From the NCBI RefSeq assembly GCF_900230285.1, contig NZ_OCNK01000007.1:62001-126000 (forward strand): a stretch of 64,000 nucleotides of DNA, given 5' to 3'. This DNA is from Blastococcus haudaquaticus (GTDB taxonomy: Bacteria; Actinomycetota; Actinomycetes; Mycobacteriales; Geodermatophilaceae). Below, piece by piece: positions 15,940 through 23,608 of this stretch. Below the pieces are notes generated by a model. It had not been told where the DNA came from, made no database searches, and worked only from the letters and a program-made list of their open reading frames with translations. Numbering within the stretch: the first letter of the stretch is position 1; each line of letters opens with the position of its first letter. The position numbers and the translations under genes were made by a program.

Positions 15940-16217
15940 GCGACGCCGCTGTCGAGGTCGATCCGGGCCCAGGGCGGGGCGCCGTCCTCGACGTCGTCCC
16001 GGCGCATCTCCCGCACGCGCTGCTCCTCGAGGTCGACGGCCTTGCCGGGGAGGAGCGCGGCAGAGAAGACGTCCATCCCACCCGCGCTGAGGGCGTGCCG
16101 CTCGGCGGAGTGCAGCCGGCTGCGGCGGCCCAGCCGCGACCAGGCATGCTCGAACGCGGCCAGGACGACCAGGAGGATCACCAGGCCCGGCAGCGTCAGC
16201 GCGAACAGCGCACCCAT
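15921..16217 (-). CDS. DUF6191-type small membrane protein
   Basis: 98 residues from ATG 16217. A single N-terminal membrane helix (MGALFALTLPGLVILLVVLA) is followed by a basic juxtamembrane stretch (EHAWSRLGRRSRLHSAERHA) and an acidic soluble tail (LEEQRVREMRRDDVEDGAPP). This is the layout I recall for DUF6191 proteins of actinobacteria; function unknown. It diverges from helR (116 nt between starts), so the two share a regulatory region, and its 3' end overlaps the convergent hydrolase gene. Confidence 0.7.
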   Translation of the reverse strand: MGALFALTLPGLVILLVVLAAFEHAWSRLGRRSRLHSAERHALSAGGMDVFSAALLPGKAVDLEEQRVREMRRDDVEDGAPPWARIDLDSGVAYLDPR

Positions 16218-16278
16218 GCGAGGACCCTAGCGCGGGAAGCGTGACAGCACGGTGGCTGCGCGTGCACAATGAGGAATT

Positions 16279-16293
16279 GCCGCGAATTGCGGC
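16279..16293. promoter_or_regulatory. inverted repeat in the helR upstream region
   Basis: GCCGC (16279-16283) and GCGGC (16289-16293) flank GAATT. It lies in an AT-richer patch (about 16265-16320) between the divergent DUF6191 gene and helR, about 40 nt before the helR TTG. Inducible helR/arr-type genes often carry a rifamycin-associated inverted repeat built around a TTGCxGCAA core. This site shares TTGCCGC but does not match the full element as I remember it. Confidence 0.35.
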
Positions 16294-16334
16294 GAGCAAA
16301 TGAATTACGACCATTCTAGCGGGAGACGAAAAGC

Positions 16335-18644
16335 TTGTCGACGGTTCGGCCCGAGGTCGCGCACGCGGCCGACCTGGCGGGAGAGCAGCAGTACGTGGGC
16401 GGTCTGTACACGCGCCTGGACGAGCTCCGGGCCCGCACGGTGCGGCGGCTCGAGGAGCAGCTGGCCCTGGTCCCGCACAACCCGCAGGCCATCGGGGAGC
16501 GCGAGGCGCAGGTGGAACTGCACACCCAGCGGATCGTCGCGCTCGACGCCGCGGAGAGCGGGCTCTGCTTCGGCCGCCTGGACCGCCACGACGCCGACGT
16601 CCCCCGCTACATCGGCCGCATCGGCCTCTCGGCCGAGGACGGCGCGGAGGAGCCGCTGCTCGTCGACTGGCGCGCCCCCGCCGCCCAGCCGTTCTACACC
16701 GCCACTCCCCTGCACGACCTGGGCGTCCGACGGCGCCGGCACATCCGCACTCGTGGCCGCACGGTCGAGTCCATCGCCGACGAGACGCTGGACCTCACCG
16801 CCCCCGACGTCGCCGAGCGCGCCGGCCCGGCCAGCGAGTCGGTGCTCCTCGCCGCGCTGAACGCCACCCGGACGGGGCGGATGACCGACATCGTCCGCAC
16901 CATCCAGGCCGAGCAGGACCGGATCATCCGCGCCGATGCCCGCGGCGTCGTCGTCGTCCAGGGCGGCCCGGGCACCGGCAAGACCGCCGTCGCGCTGCAC
17001 CGCGCCGCGTTCCTGCTCTACACCCACCGCGAGCGCCTGGCCCGGAGCGGTCTGCTCGTCGTCGGACCCACGCCGACGTTCCTGCGCTACATCGCCGACG
17101 TCCTCCCCTCCCTCGGCGAGACCGGCGTGGTGCTCACCGACCTGGGCGGACTGCGGCCCGGGCTGCACGCGCAGGCACCCGAGCGGCCGGAGGTCGCCGA
17201 GGTCAAGGGCCGGCTGGCCATGGCCGACGTGGTCGCCGCCGCCGTGCGCGGCCGGCAGGCAGTCCTCGACCGGCCGGTGGAGCTGGACATCGACGGGACG
17301 CTGCTGCGGTTCGCCAAGGCAGACGCCGCCCGGATCCGCTCCCGCGCCCGGAGCGCGTCCCGGATGCACAACGAGGCCCGGCCGGCCGCCGCCCGGGCGG
17401 TCATCGAGCTGGTCGCGCGCAAGTACGCCGACAAGCTCGGGGAGAACGTCCTCGGCGGCGCCAACCTGCTGGGCGAGGGCGACGTCGCGGCGCTGCGCCG
17501 GGAGGTCGCCGCCGAACCCGCCGTCCACTCCCTGATCGACCGGCTGTGGCCCCGGCTGACCGCCGAGAGCCTGGTCGCGGACCTGCTCGCCGACCCTGCG
17601 CGGCTGGCCGCCGCCACCCCGGGCTGGAGCGACGCCGACCGGGCTCTGCTGCACCGGCCTGCGTCGTCCCCGTGGACCCCGGCGGACGTCCCGCTGCTCG
17701 AGGAGGCCGACGAGCTCCTCGGCGTCGACGACTCCGCGCAGCGCGCGGCGGCCCGCCGGGAGGAGCAGCGCAGGCTGCGGCACGCGCAGGAGACCCTCGA
17801 CCTGCTGCACGGCTCCCGCTCGCAGGACAGCGAGACCGAGGACGAGTCGGAGGAGCTGTCGGCCGGCGACCTGCTCGACGCGCAGAGCCTGGCCGAGCGC
17901 CAGGAGGAGGTCGACACCCGGTCCACCGCCGAGCGCGCCGCCGCCGACCGCAGCTGGACCTACGGGCACGTCATCGTCGACGAGGCGCAGGAGCTGTCGG
18001 CGATGGCGTGGCGGCTCCTGCTGCGCCGCTGCCCCACCCGCTCCATGACCGTGGTCGGTGACGTCGCGCAGACCGGTTCGGCGGCCGGGGCCTCGAGCTG
18101 GGCGGAGGTGCTCACCCCGCACCTCGGCTCGTCGTGGCGGCTGGAGGAGCTCACCGTCAACTACCGGACGCCGGCCGAGATCATGGCCGTGGCCGACGAC
18201 GTCCTCGCCGCGGGCGGCTCGGGAGGGACGACCGCGCAGGCGGTGCGGTCCACCGGCATGCGGCCGTGGTCCCGGCGCGTCGACGAGGCCGCGCTGGCCG
18301 ACGCGGTCGCCGAGGCCGCCGCGCAGTTCGACAAGGAGGACGGCACCCTCGCCGTCGTCGTCCCCCGCCACCGGCTGGACGCCGTCGCCGCGGCCGTCCG
18401 GACCCGGCTGCCCGAGGCGACCACCGACGGGGACCTCACGGCCGGCGCCGTCGTCCTGGCCCCCGAGAGCGCGAAGGGCCTGGAGTTCGACTCGGTGCTC
18501 GTCGTCGACCCGGTCGGGATCGTCGGCGAGGGGATCCGCGGGCACAACGACCTGTACGTGGCGCTCACCCGGGCGACCCAGCGGCTGGGCGTCGTCCACA
18601 CCGGCGAGCTGCCGGCGATGCTGGCGGGGCTCGACGCCCGTTAG
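16335..18644 (+). CDS. helR: HelR/HelD-type RNA polymerase recycling ATPase
   Basis: 769 residues. The start is TTG 16335, preceded by GGGAGA; no other in-frame start suits. The N-terminal coiled arm (about 10-75) is followed by the HelD-specific region LLVDWRAPAAQPFYTA. Then come the superfamily-1 helicase motifs: Q-motif TIQAEQ (190), Walker A GGPGTGKT (210-217), Walker B VIVDEAQEL (about 546), GDVAQTGS, NYRTPAEI, SAKGLEFDSV and VALTRATQRLGV. HelR pries stalled or rifamycin-bound RNA polymerase off DNA and confers rifamycin tolerance in Streptomyces and mycobacteria. The convergent neighbour is a rifampin ADP-ribosyltransferase, which supports the HelR rather than UvrD reading. Confident. 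Confidence 0.92.
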   Translation: MSTVRPEVAHAADLAGEQQYVGGLYTRLDELRARTVRRLEEQLALVPHNPQAIGEREAQVELHTQRIVALDAAESGLCFGRLDRHDADVPRYIGRIGLSAEDGAEEPLLVDWRAPAAQPFYTATPLHDLGVRRRRHIRTRGRTVESIADETLDLTAPDVAERAGPASESVLLAALNATRTGRMTDIVRTIQAEQDRIIRADARGVVVVQGGPGTGKTAVALHRAAFLLYTHRERLARSGLLVVGPTPTFLRYIADVLPSLGETGVVLTDLGGLRPGLHAQAPERPEVAEVKGRLAMADVVAAAVRGRQAVLDRPVELDIDGTLLRFAKADAARIRSRARSASRMHNEARPAAARAVIELVARKYADKLGENVLGGANLLGEGDVAALRREVAAEPAVHSLIDRLWPRLTAESLVADLLADPARLAAATPGWSDADRALLHRPASSPWTPADVPLLEEADELLGVDDSAQRAAARREEQRRLRHAQETLDLLHGSRSQDSETEDESEELSAGDLLDAQSLAERQEEVDTRSTAERAAADRSWTYGHVIVDEAQELSAMAWRLLLRRCPTRSMTVVGDVAQTGSAAGASSWAEVLTPHLGSSWRLEELTVNYRTPAEIMAVADDVLAAGGSGGTTAQAVRSTGMRPWSRRVDEAALADAVAEAAAQFDKEDGTLAVVVPRHRLDAVAAAVRTRLPEATTDGDLTAGAVVLAPESAKGLEFDSVLVVDPVGIVGEGIRGHNDLYVALTRATQRLGVVHTGELPAMLAGLDAR

Positions 18645-19102
18645 TCCTCGATGACGTCCAGGCCCTGCTCCCGCATCCGGGACAGGTTGTCCAGCATCCC
18701 CTGCAGGACCTCCGGATCGTGGCCCACCCAGTCGTCCACCTCGCCGACGACACGCAGCGGATGGCGGCTGCGGTAGGACTCCGTGACGTTGCCGGGGAAC
18801 CGCTTGTCGGTGACGTTCGGGTCGTCCTCGAACGGGCCCAGGGGCTCGACGACGTAGATGCGTCCCCGCTCCCCGGTCCCGGCCATCGCGGTCGCCAGCT
18901 CCGCTCCCCAGACGGCCGTCTCCAGGACCGCGGTGAAGTAGACGTGGTTCATCACCCGGCCTTCGTGGAAGTTGGAGCCGCGGCCGGGAACGAGCTCGTC
19001 GCCGACCGCGAGCGCGGACCTCGTCCCGTGGAAGAAGGGTCCGGTGATGTGCTCGCAGTGCGCGTAGGTGACGGGGACGCGGGTGCTGGTCTCGTCCGGC
19101 AT
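18641..19102 (-). CDS. arr: rifampin ADP-ribosyltransferase
   Basis: 153 residues from ATG 19102, close to the usual 140-150 for Arr. Family blocks are complete: HITGPFFHGTRSALAVGDEL (His25), EGRVMNHVYFTAVLE (Tyr55), AVWGAELATAMAG, RIYVVEPLGPFEDDPN (Asp93/94) and KRFPGNVTESYRSRHPLRVV. Arr transfers ADP-ribose from NAD+ to the C23 hydroxyl of rifamycins, blocking RNA-polymerase binding. Its stop overlaps that of convergent helR by 4 nt. A strong hairpin lies only 28 nt before its start, so either its own promoter is squeezed into that gap or expression depends on read-through or attenuation. Confidence 0.95.
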   Translation of the reverse strand: MPDETSTRVPVTYAHCEHITGPFFHGTRSALAVGDELVPGRGSNFHEGRVMNHVYFTAVLETAVWGAELATAMAGTGERGRIYVVEPLGPFEDDPNVTDKRFPGNVTESYRSRHPLRVVGEVDDWVGHDPEVLQGMLDNLSRMREQGLDVIED

Positions 19103-19130
19103 CCCGTCACCGTACGAGCGGCACGACGAA

Positions 19131-19158
19131 GGGCCCGGCAGCATCCGCTGCCGGGCCC
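19131..19158 (-). terminator. 12-bp perfect hairpin between two minus-strand genes
   Basis: GGGCCCGGCAGC (19131-19142) pairs with GCTGCCGGGCCC (19147-19158) around a 4-nt loop. It follows the stop of the membrane-protein gene (19180) and precedes the arr start (19102). It may be the terminator of the former or an attenuator for arr. Confidence 0.6.
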
Positions 19159-19179
19159 CAGATGACGCGCCGGAGTCCG

Positions 19180-19890
19180 CTACAGGCGGGCCCACACGTC
19201 GTCACGCATCCTCAGGACGACCACGCCCGCCCAGCCGAGGCCGATCGCGACCAGGCCGGTGCCGATCGAGGGCAGCCACGGGTCGCCGGAGAAGAGCGTG
19301 AAGACGACCCAGCCGACGACGTTGAGCACCAGCGGGTAGACCGGGATGGCGCGGGCCCGCCAGGCGGCGTAGACGGCCAGGTTGATGCCGAGAGCGATGC
19401 CGAACACGCTGGTCGCCGCGATGATCGCGCCCTGTCCGTAGCTCCCGGCCAGGTTCCAGATCTCGAGCGCCTGGTCCGCGGGCAGGGAGTTGGCCAGCGC
19501 CACATCGTAGAAGTCGACGACGATGATGCCGGACAGGCCGGAGCCCAGGCCGGCGAGCAGCAGAGCCGCCAGCGACGTCCTCGGCGCTCCCCGGCGGGCC
19601 AGCCGGACGAGCGTGAACGCCGCCGGGACCAGCAGCAGGTAGCCGAAGTGCAGGACGACGGCGGCCCACAGGATGTTCGACTTGTGGTCGACCCCGGTCT
19701 GCAGGTACTCGGCGTGCGTCTCGTTCTGGTACGGGATCATCAGCAGACTGACGCACGTCAGCGTGCCCGCGCCCAGCAGCGAGAGCGCCCCGCCGATGCG
19801 GCGGAACCGGGTCTGCGGCTTCAGGTCGGTGGCCGCGCTGGTGGCCGGCTCGGTGGTCTGCTCGTTGGTCTGCTCGTTGGTGGCTGTCAT
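19180..19890 (-). CDS. integral membrane protein of unknown function
   Basis: 236 residues from ATG 19890. A Gln/Thr-rich N-terminus (TNEQTNEQTTEPATSAATD) precedes about six membrane helices: GGALSLLGAGTLTCVSLLM, ILWAAVVLHFGYLLLVPAAF, SLAALLLAGLGSGLSGIIVV, GAIIAATSVFGIALGINLAV, VYPLVLNVVGWVVFTLFS and IGTGLVAIGLGWAGVVVL. It resembles the DUF4386-type group in layout, but I cannot confirm the family. It is separated from arr by a hairpin and from the hemerythrin-type gene by a pair of palindromes, so it is probably its own transcription unit. Confidence 0.8.
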   Translation of the reverse strand: MTATNEQTNEQTTEPATSAATDLKPQTRFRRIGGALSLLGAGTLTCVSLLMIPYQNETHAEYLQTGVDHKSNILWAAVVLHFGYLLLVPAAFTLVRLARRGAPRTSLAALLLAGLGSGLSGIIVVDFYDVALANSLPADQALEIWNLAGSYGQGAIIAATSVFGIALGINLAVYAAWRARAIPVYPLVLNVVGWVVFTLFSGDPWLPSIGTGLVAIGLGWAGVVVLRMRDDVWARL

Positions 19891-19991
19891 CGGGATCGGG
19901 GTCCTTCCGGGGGTCGAGGTGTTCCGGGGAGAACCCTCGTGCGCCCGGCGTCCCCGGTCCCAGGGACGGCCGTCCCGAACTCCCGGGCGGC

Positions 19992-20050
19992 GCGAGATCG
20001 GCGATCTCGCCCCCTTGCGGACCCTGATGGGGACGAGATCGCCGATCTCG
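19992..20050. repeat. two near-identical palindromes, 42 nt apart
   Basis: GCGAGATCG-g-CGATCTCGC (19992-20010) and CGAGATCG-c-CGATCTCG (20034-20050), each followed by CCCCC. Each is a perfect dyad with a single-base centre. They lie between two minus-strand genes, after the stop at 20059. The arms can also cross-pair between copies, giving alternative hairpins. Likely terminator material or a dispersed palindrome. Confidence 0.7.
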
Positions 20051-20058
20051 CCCCCAGG

Positions 20059-20787
20059 TCAGTCGGGCGTCGCGTAGCGGAACGCCGCCCGCTCGCCGCG
20101 CTCGAACGGCCGCCGGAAGGCCAGCCACCACAGCGTGGACGCCGGTCGTCCGAGGAACGTCGAAGCCGCGGCGCGCCCGTCGGGCGGGAGCTCGTGCATG
20201 ACCCAGGCCAGCGTGAACGGGATCAGCTTGGCCGGGTAGCCGGAGCCGACCTGCTCGTCCAGGCGCGCCCAGTCCTCGGGGGTGAGGAAGCGCTGCACCA
20301 GGGCGAGCGCGTCCCGCTCCTCGTGACCGAGGTGGGCGCCGAGCCGCTCGGTGGTCCGCGTCAGGTCCGCGACCAGCGCCGCGTGGGCCGTCTCGTCGGA
20401 CCGCCCCGCGAGCGTCGCGAAGCCGCGGTGGCACGCCGCCAGCATCGGGTCGATCTCGGCGTGCTCGGCCTCCATCGCCTCGAGGGTCGCCCGGTCCGCG
20501 GGAGACCCCCCGGCCTCGACCGCCGCGACCAGCACCGGCCAGATGTAGGCGTCCTCGCCGCTGTGGTGGTGGTGCAGGATCGCCGAGAAGCGCTGCCACC
20601 GCTGGTCCAGCGCCTGCCAGGTCCGGCGGTCGGCCACCGGGGTCCCCCGGACCGCCCGGGAGAAGTTCGCGAGGTCGCGCCGGAAGGCGTGGTGCATCAG
20701 GAACATCGGCGTGAGGTCGACCGGGCCGTCCGGCGCCGCGGCCTGCCCGGGCAAGGTCAGCTGACCGTGGGTCGACGTGCTGCTCAT
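20059..20787 (-). CDS. hemerythrin-domain protein
   Basis: 242 residues from ATG 20787; an upstream extension in the same frame is not protein-like. Helical bundle with iron-ligand motifs LTPMFLMHHAFRRDL, RFSAILHHHHSGEDAYIWP, MEAEHAEIDPML and LGAHLGHEERDAL, covering about residues 25-165. The C-terminal part (AKLIPFTLAWVMHELPPDG, PASTLWWLAFRRPFERGE) is extra and has hydrophobic helices. A di-iron hemerythrin-like protein for oxygen, NO or peroxide sensing or storage is the natural reading. It diverges from the two-component system at 20919, so it could be a target of that system. Distinct from, but analogous to, the 14220 gene. Confidence 0.85.
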   Translation of the reverse strand: MSSTSTHGQLTLPGQAAAPDGPVDLTPMFLMHHAFRRDLANFSRAVRGTPVADRRTWQALDQRWQRFSAILHHHHSGEDAYIWPVLVAAVEAGGSPADRATLEAMEAEHAEIDPMLAACHRGFATLAGRSDETAHAALVADLTRTTERLGAHLGHEERDALALVQRFLTPEDWARLDEQVGSGYPAKLIPFTLAWVMHELPPDGRAAASTFLGRPASTLWWLAFRRPFERGERAAFRYATPD

Positions 20788-20918
20788 GCGGGGACACCTC
20801 CTGCTGGGCGGCCGCCTGCCGGCCGGCACGCCGTCACTGTCGTGGTCGGCACTTGGAGGCCACTGAAAGCGCACTGGGGTACGACGGGACCTGTTCCGGC
20901 GGGACCGCCCGGGGCAGG

Positions 20919-22955
20919 ATGTCGCCCGTGCCGGGCGCCGCCGACCGCTCCCCCGTGCCCGGCGTGCGCCGCTGGCTACCGGGGCTCCTCGCCACGCTCG
21001 GGGTCGGCTGCACCCTCGCCGCACTGGCCGTCGGCGCGCTGGTCGAGGGCGCCCGGCCGGTCGACGCCGGCGACGCCACCCTCGGCATCCTATACCCGCT
21101 GGTCGCCGCGCTGGTCCTCGGCCGGCAGCCCGGCACCCTGGTCGGGCGCCTGCTCATGGTCAGCGCCGTCACCGGCCCCTATCTGCTGGCCGCCGAGTAC
21201 GTGCTGCTCACCGGCACCACCGACGGTGTGCTGCCGTCCGCCGCCGCCTGGCTGGCCGCGTGGGGCTTCGTCCCCTACTACGTGATCGTCGCGCTGGTCC
21301 CGCTGTACTTCCCCGACGGGACGCTGCCCTCGCCGCGCTGGCGGCCGATCGCCCGGGTGCTGGCCACGGTGGTCATCGCCGGCACGGTCGCGGCGATGTT
21401 CCGCGACGGCCCGCTCGACTACGCCCCGGATTTCGGCAACCCGCTGGCCGTCGAGGGCGCCTGGGTGAACGCCGTCCTGCTGGTGTGCTCGTTCACCGCC
21501 TTCCTGGTCGGTGGTGGGGTCGGTGTCGCGGCCCAGCTCGTCCGCATGCGCCGGGCCTCGGGCGTCGAGCGGACTCGCCTGCAGTGGCTGCTGCTCGGGG
21601 AGTCGGTGCTGTTCGTCTGCGTCATCGCCTCCCTGGTACTCGACCTCCCGGTGGTGTCCAGCGCGCTGTTCGCCGTCGGGTTCGCCGCGCTGCCGGTCGC
21701 GGTCGCCGTCGCCGTGCTGCGGCACGGGCTCTTCGACGTCGGCCTGGTGGTCAGCCGCGCGGTGGTGTTCAGCGTCCTGTCCGGCCTGCTGCTCATCGCC
21801 TACGCGGTGCTGGTGGCGGTCGTCGGTGAGCTGAGCGCCGGCGAGCGGCGGTTCGCCGTGGCGGCAGCGGCCCTTGCGTCCCTCGCCGCCGCGGCCGGCT
21901 GGGAGCGGGCGCAGCGGGCGGTCGACCGGCTGCTCTACGGCGAGCGCCGCGATCCGCTTGCCGTCGCGACCCGGCTCGGTTCCCGGCTGGACTCCGCGGC
22001 CGCCCCCGCCGAGGCGCTCCAGGCGCTCGTCGACGAGACCGCCCGGGCGCTCCGGTTGCCCCGGGTGGAGATCACCCCGGCCGACCCCCGGCTCCCCGCC
22101 GCGACGTCGGCCGACGAGCGCCGGCTGGAGGGGACGCCCGATGTCCTGCCGCTGGTCACGCTGGGCCGCGAGGTGGGCCGGATGGCGGTCACCCACCGGC
22201 ACCCGGGCGAGCGGTGGCGCCGGTCGGAGAAGGACGCCCTGAACGACGCCGCCCGGCGTGCCGCCGCCCTGGTCTGGGCGGCCGGGCTGGTCGCCGACCT
22301 GCAGGCCGGTCGCGAGCGGATCGTCGCCGGACGCGAGGAGGAGCGCCGCCGGCTCCGGCACGACCTGCACGACGGCGTCGGCCCCGAGCTCGCGAGCATG
22401 GCGCTGCAGCTCGAGCGGCTGGCCGGGAAGCTGTCCGGCGACCCGGCCCTGGCCGACCTCGCCGGCCGGCTGCGCGACCAGATGCGCCGCACCGTGGCGG
22501 CGGTCCGGCGCGCGGTCGACGACCTGCGACCGCCCGCCCTCGACGAGCTCGGCCTGGTGGAGGCGCTCCGCGAGCAGGTGGCCGCCTACCGGCTGCCGGT
22601 GCCGGCCGGCGGCGGCGGGGAGGCCGACGCCCGCGTCACCGTGACCGCCGAGCCCCTGCCGTCCCTGCGGGCGGCGGTCGAGGTGGCCGCCTACCGGATC
22701 GCCACGGAGGCGGTCGCCAACGCGGTCCGCCACGCCGGGGCGTCGACGTGCACGGTGTCGCTGGCACTGGTCGCCGAGGACCTGCTGGTGGAGGTGAGCG
22801 ACGACGGCCGCGGCGTCCCGGCGGATGCGGCCCCGGGGGTCGGCTCGACGAGCATGCGCGAACGGGCGGCGGAACTCGGCGGCAGCCTCGACGTGACGTC
22901 CACGCCCGGCGCCGGCACCACCGTCCGCGCCCGGCTGCCGCTGGCCGCCCGATGA
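20919..22955 (+). CDS. NarL-type sensor histidine kinase with N-terminal membrane domain
   Basis: 678 residues. ATG 20919 is chosen because GGGGCAGG lies before it; an in-frame ATG at 20853 adds 22 non-membrane residues. Eight or so membrane helices span about 15-310. A GAF-like cytoplasmic domain follows (about 345-455, LDSAAAPAEALQALVDETAR). The HisKA_3 box is EEERRRLRHDLHDGVGPELA (His484), and HATPase_c motifs are ANAVRHAGAS, VSDDGRGVP and STSMRERAAELGGSL. The start codon of its response regulator overlaps its stop (ATGA). The signal is unknown; the large membrane domain suggests a membrane or lipophilic cue. Divergent from a hemerythrin-type gene. Confidence 0.92.
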   Translation: MSPVPGAADRSPVPGVRRWLPGLLATLGVGCTLAALAVGALVEGARPVDAGDATLGILYPLVAALVLGRQPGTLVGRLLMVSAVTGPYLLAAEYVLLTGTTDGVLPSAAAWLAAWGFVPYYVIVALVPLYFPDGTLPSPRWRPIARVLATVVIAGTVAAMFRDGPLDYAPDFGNPLAVEGAWVNAVLLVCSFTAFLVGGGVGVAAQLVRMRRASGVERTRLQWLLLGESVLFVCVIASLVLDLPVVSSALFAVGFAALPVAVAVAVLRHGLFDVGLVVSRAVVFSVLSGLLLIAYAVLVAVVGELSAGERRFAVAAAALASLAAAAGWERAQRAVDRLLYGERRDPLAVATRLGSRLDSAAAPAEALQALVDETARALRLPRVEITPADPRLPAATSADERRLEGTPDVLPLVTLGREVGRMAVTHRHPGERWRRSEKDALNDAARRAAALVWAAGLVADLQAGRERIVAGREEERRRLRHDLHDGVGPELASMALQLERLAGKLSGDPALADLAGRLRDQMRRTVAAVRRAVDDLRPPALDELGLVEALREQVAAYRLPVPAGGGGEADARVTVTAEPLPSLRAAVEVAAYRIATEAVANAVRHAGASTCTVSLALVAEDLLVEVSDDGRGVPADAAPGVGSTSMRERAAELGGSLDVTSTPGAGTTVRARLPLAAR

Positions 22956-23608
22956 GCGCGCCGATCCGCGTGGTGGTCGTCGACGACCACCCGCTCTACC
23001 GCGAGGGTGTGGCCGACGCGCTCGGCGACGCCGACGACATCGATGTCGTGGGCACAGCGGCCGACGGCCAGACAGGGGTCGCCGTGGTGACCGACCTGCG
23101 GCCCGACGTCGTCCTCATGGACCTGCGCATGCCGGGCGGAGGCGGCGTCCCGGCGACGGCGGCCATCACCGCCCGCCTCCCGGGCACCTCGGTCGTCGTC
23201 CTCACCATGAGCGACGACGACTCGGTGTTCGCCGCCCTGCGCGCCGGTGCCCGCGGCTACCTCCTCAAGGAGAGCGAGGGCGCGGACATCGCCCGGGCCG
23301 TCCGGGCGGCGGCCCGCTCGGAAGCGGTGTTCGGGCCGCGGATCGCCGATCGCGTGCTGGCCTTCTTCGCGTCGTCCCGCGCCCGTGCCGCGGCGGTCCC
23401 CTTCCCCGACCTGACGGACCGCGAGCGCGAGGTGCTGGACCTGGTGGCGCACGGCCTGCCGAACGCCGCCATCGCCGCCCGGCTGTTCCTGAGCGAGAAG
23501 ACGGTCCGCAACCGGGTGTCCGACGTGCTCACCAAGCTGCACGCCGCCAGCCGTGCGGAGGCGGTGGCACTGGCCCGCGACGCAGGACTGGGCCCTACCC
23601 CTGCCTGA
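22952..23608 (+). CDS. NarL/FixJ-family response regulator
   Basis: 218 residues from ATG 22952, overlapping the kinase stop. The receiver domain (about 5-125) has acidic pocket VVVDDHPLYREG, phospho-acceptor Asp57 (VVLMDLRMPGGGG), LTMSDDD and GYLLKESEG (Lys). A LuxR-type helix-turn-helix (about 150-210) reads LTDREREVLDLVAHGLPNAA then LFLSEKTVRNRVSDVLTKL. It is the cognate regulator of the upstream kinase. Targets are unknown; adjacent candidates are the divergent hemerythrin gene and the system itself. Its last 14 nt overlap the convergent P450 gene. Confidence 0.93.
   Translation: MSAPIRVVVVDDHPLYREGVADALGDADDIDVVGTAADGQTGVAVVTDLRPDVVLMDLRMPGGGGVPATAAITARLPGTSVVVLTMSDDDSVFAALRAGARGYLLKESEGADIARAVRAAARSEAVFGPRIADRVLAFFASSRARAAAVPFPDLTDREREVLDLVAHGLPNAAIAARLFLSEKTVRNRVSDVLTKLHAASRAEAVALARDAGLGPTPA

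Noticed and set aside
16265-16334. classical rifamycin-associated element upstream of helR
   Set aside because: Only part of the TTGCxGCAA core is visible. I could not match the full inverted repeat, so I list it only as a candidate site.
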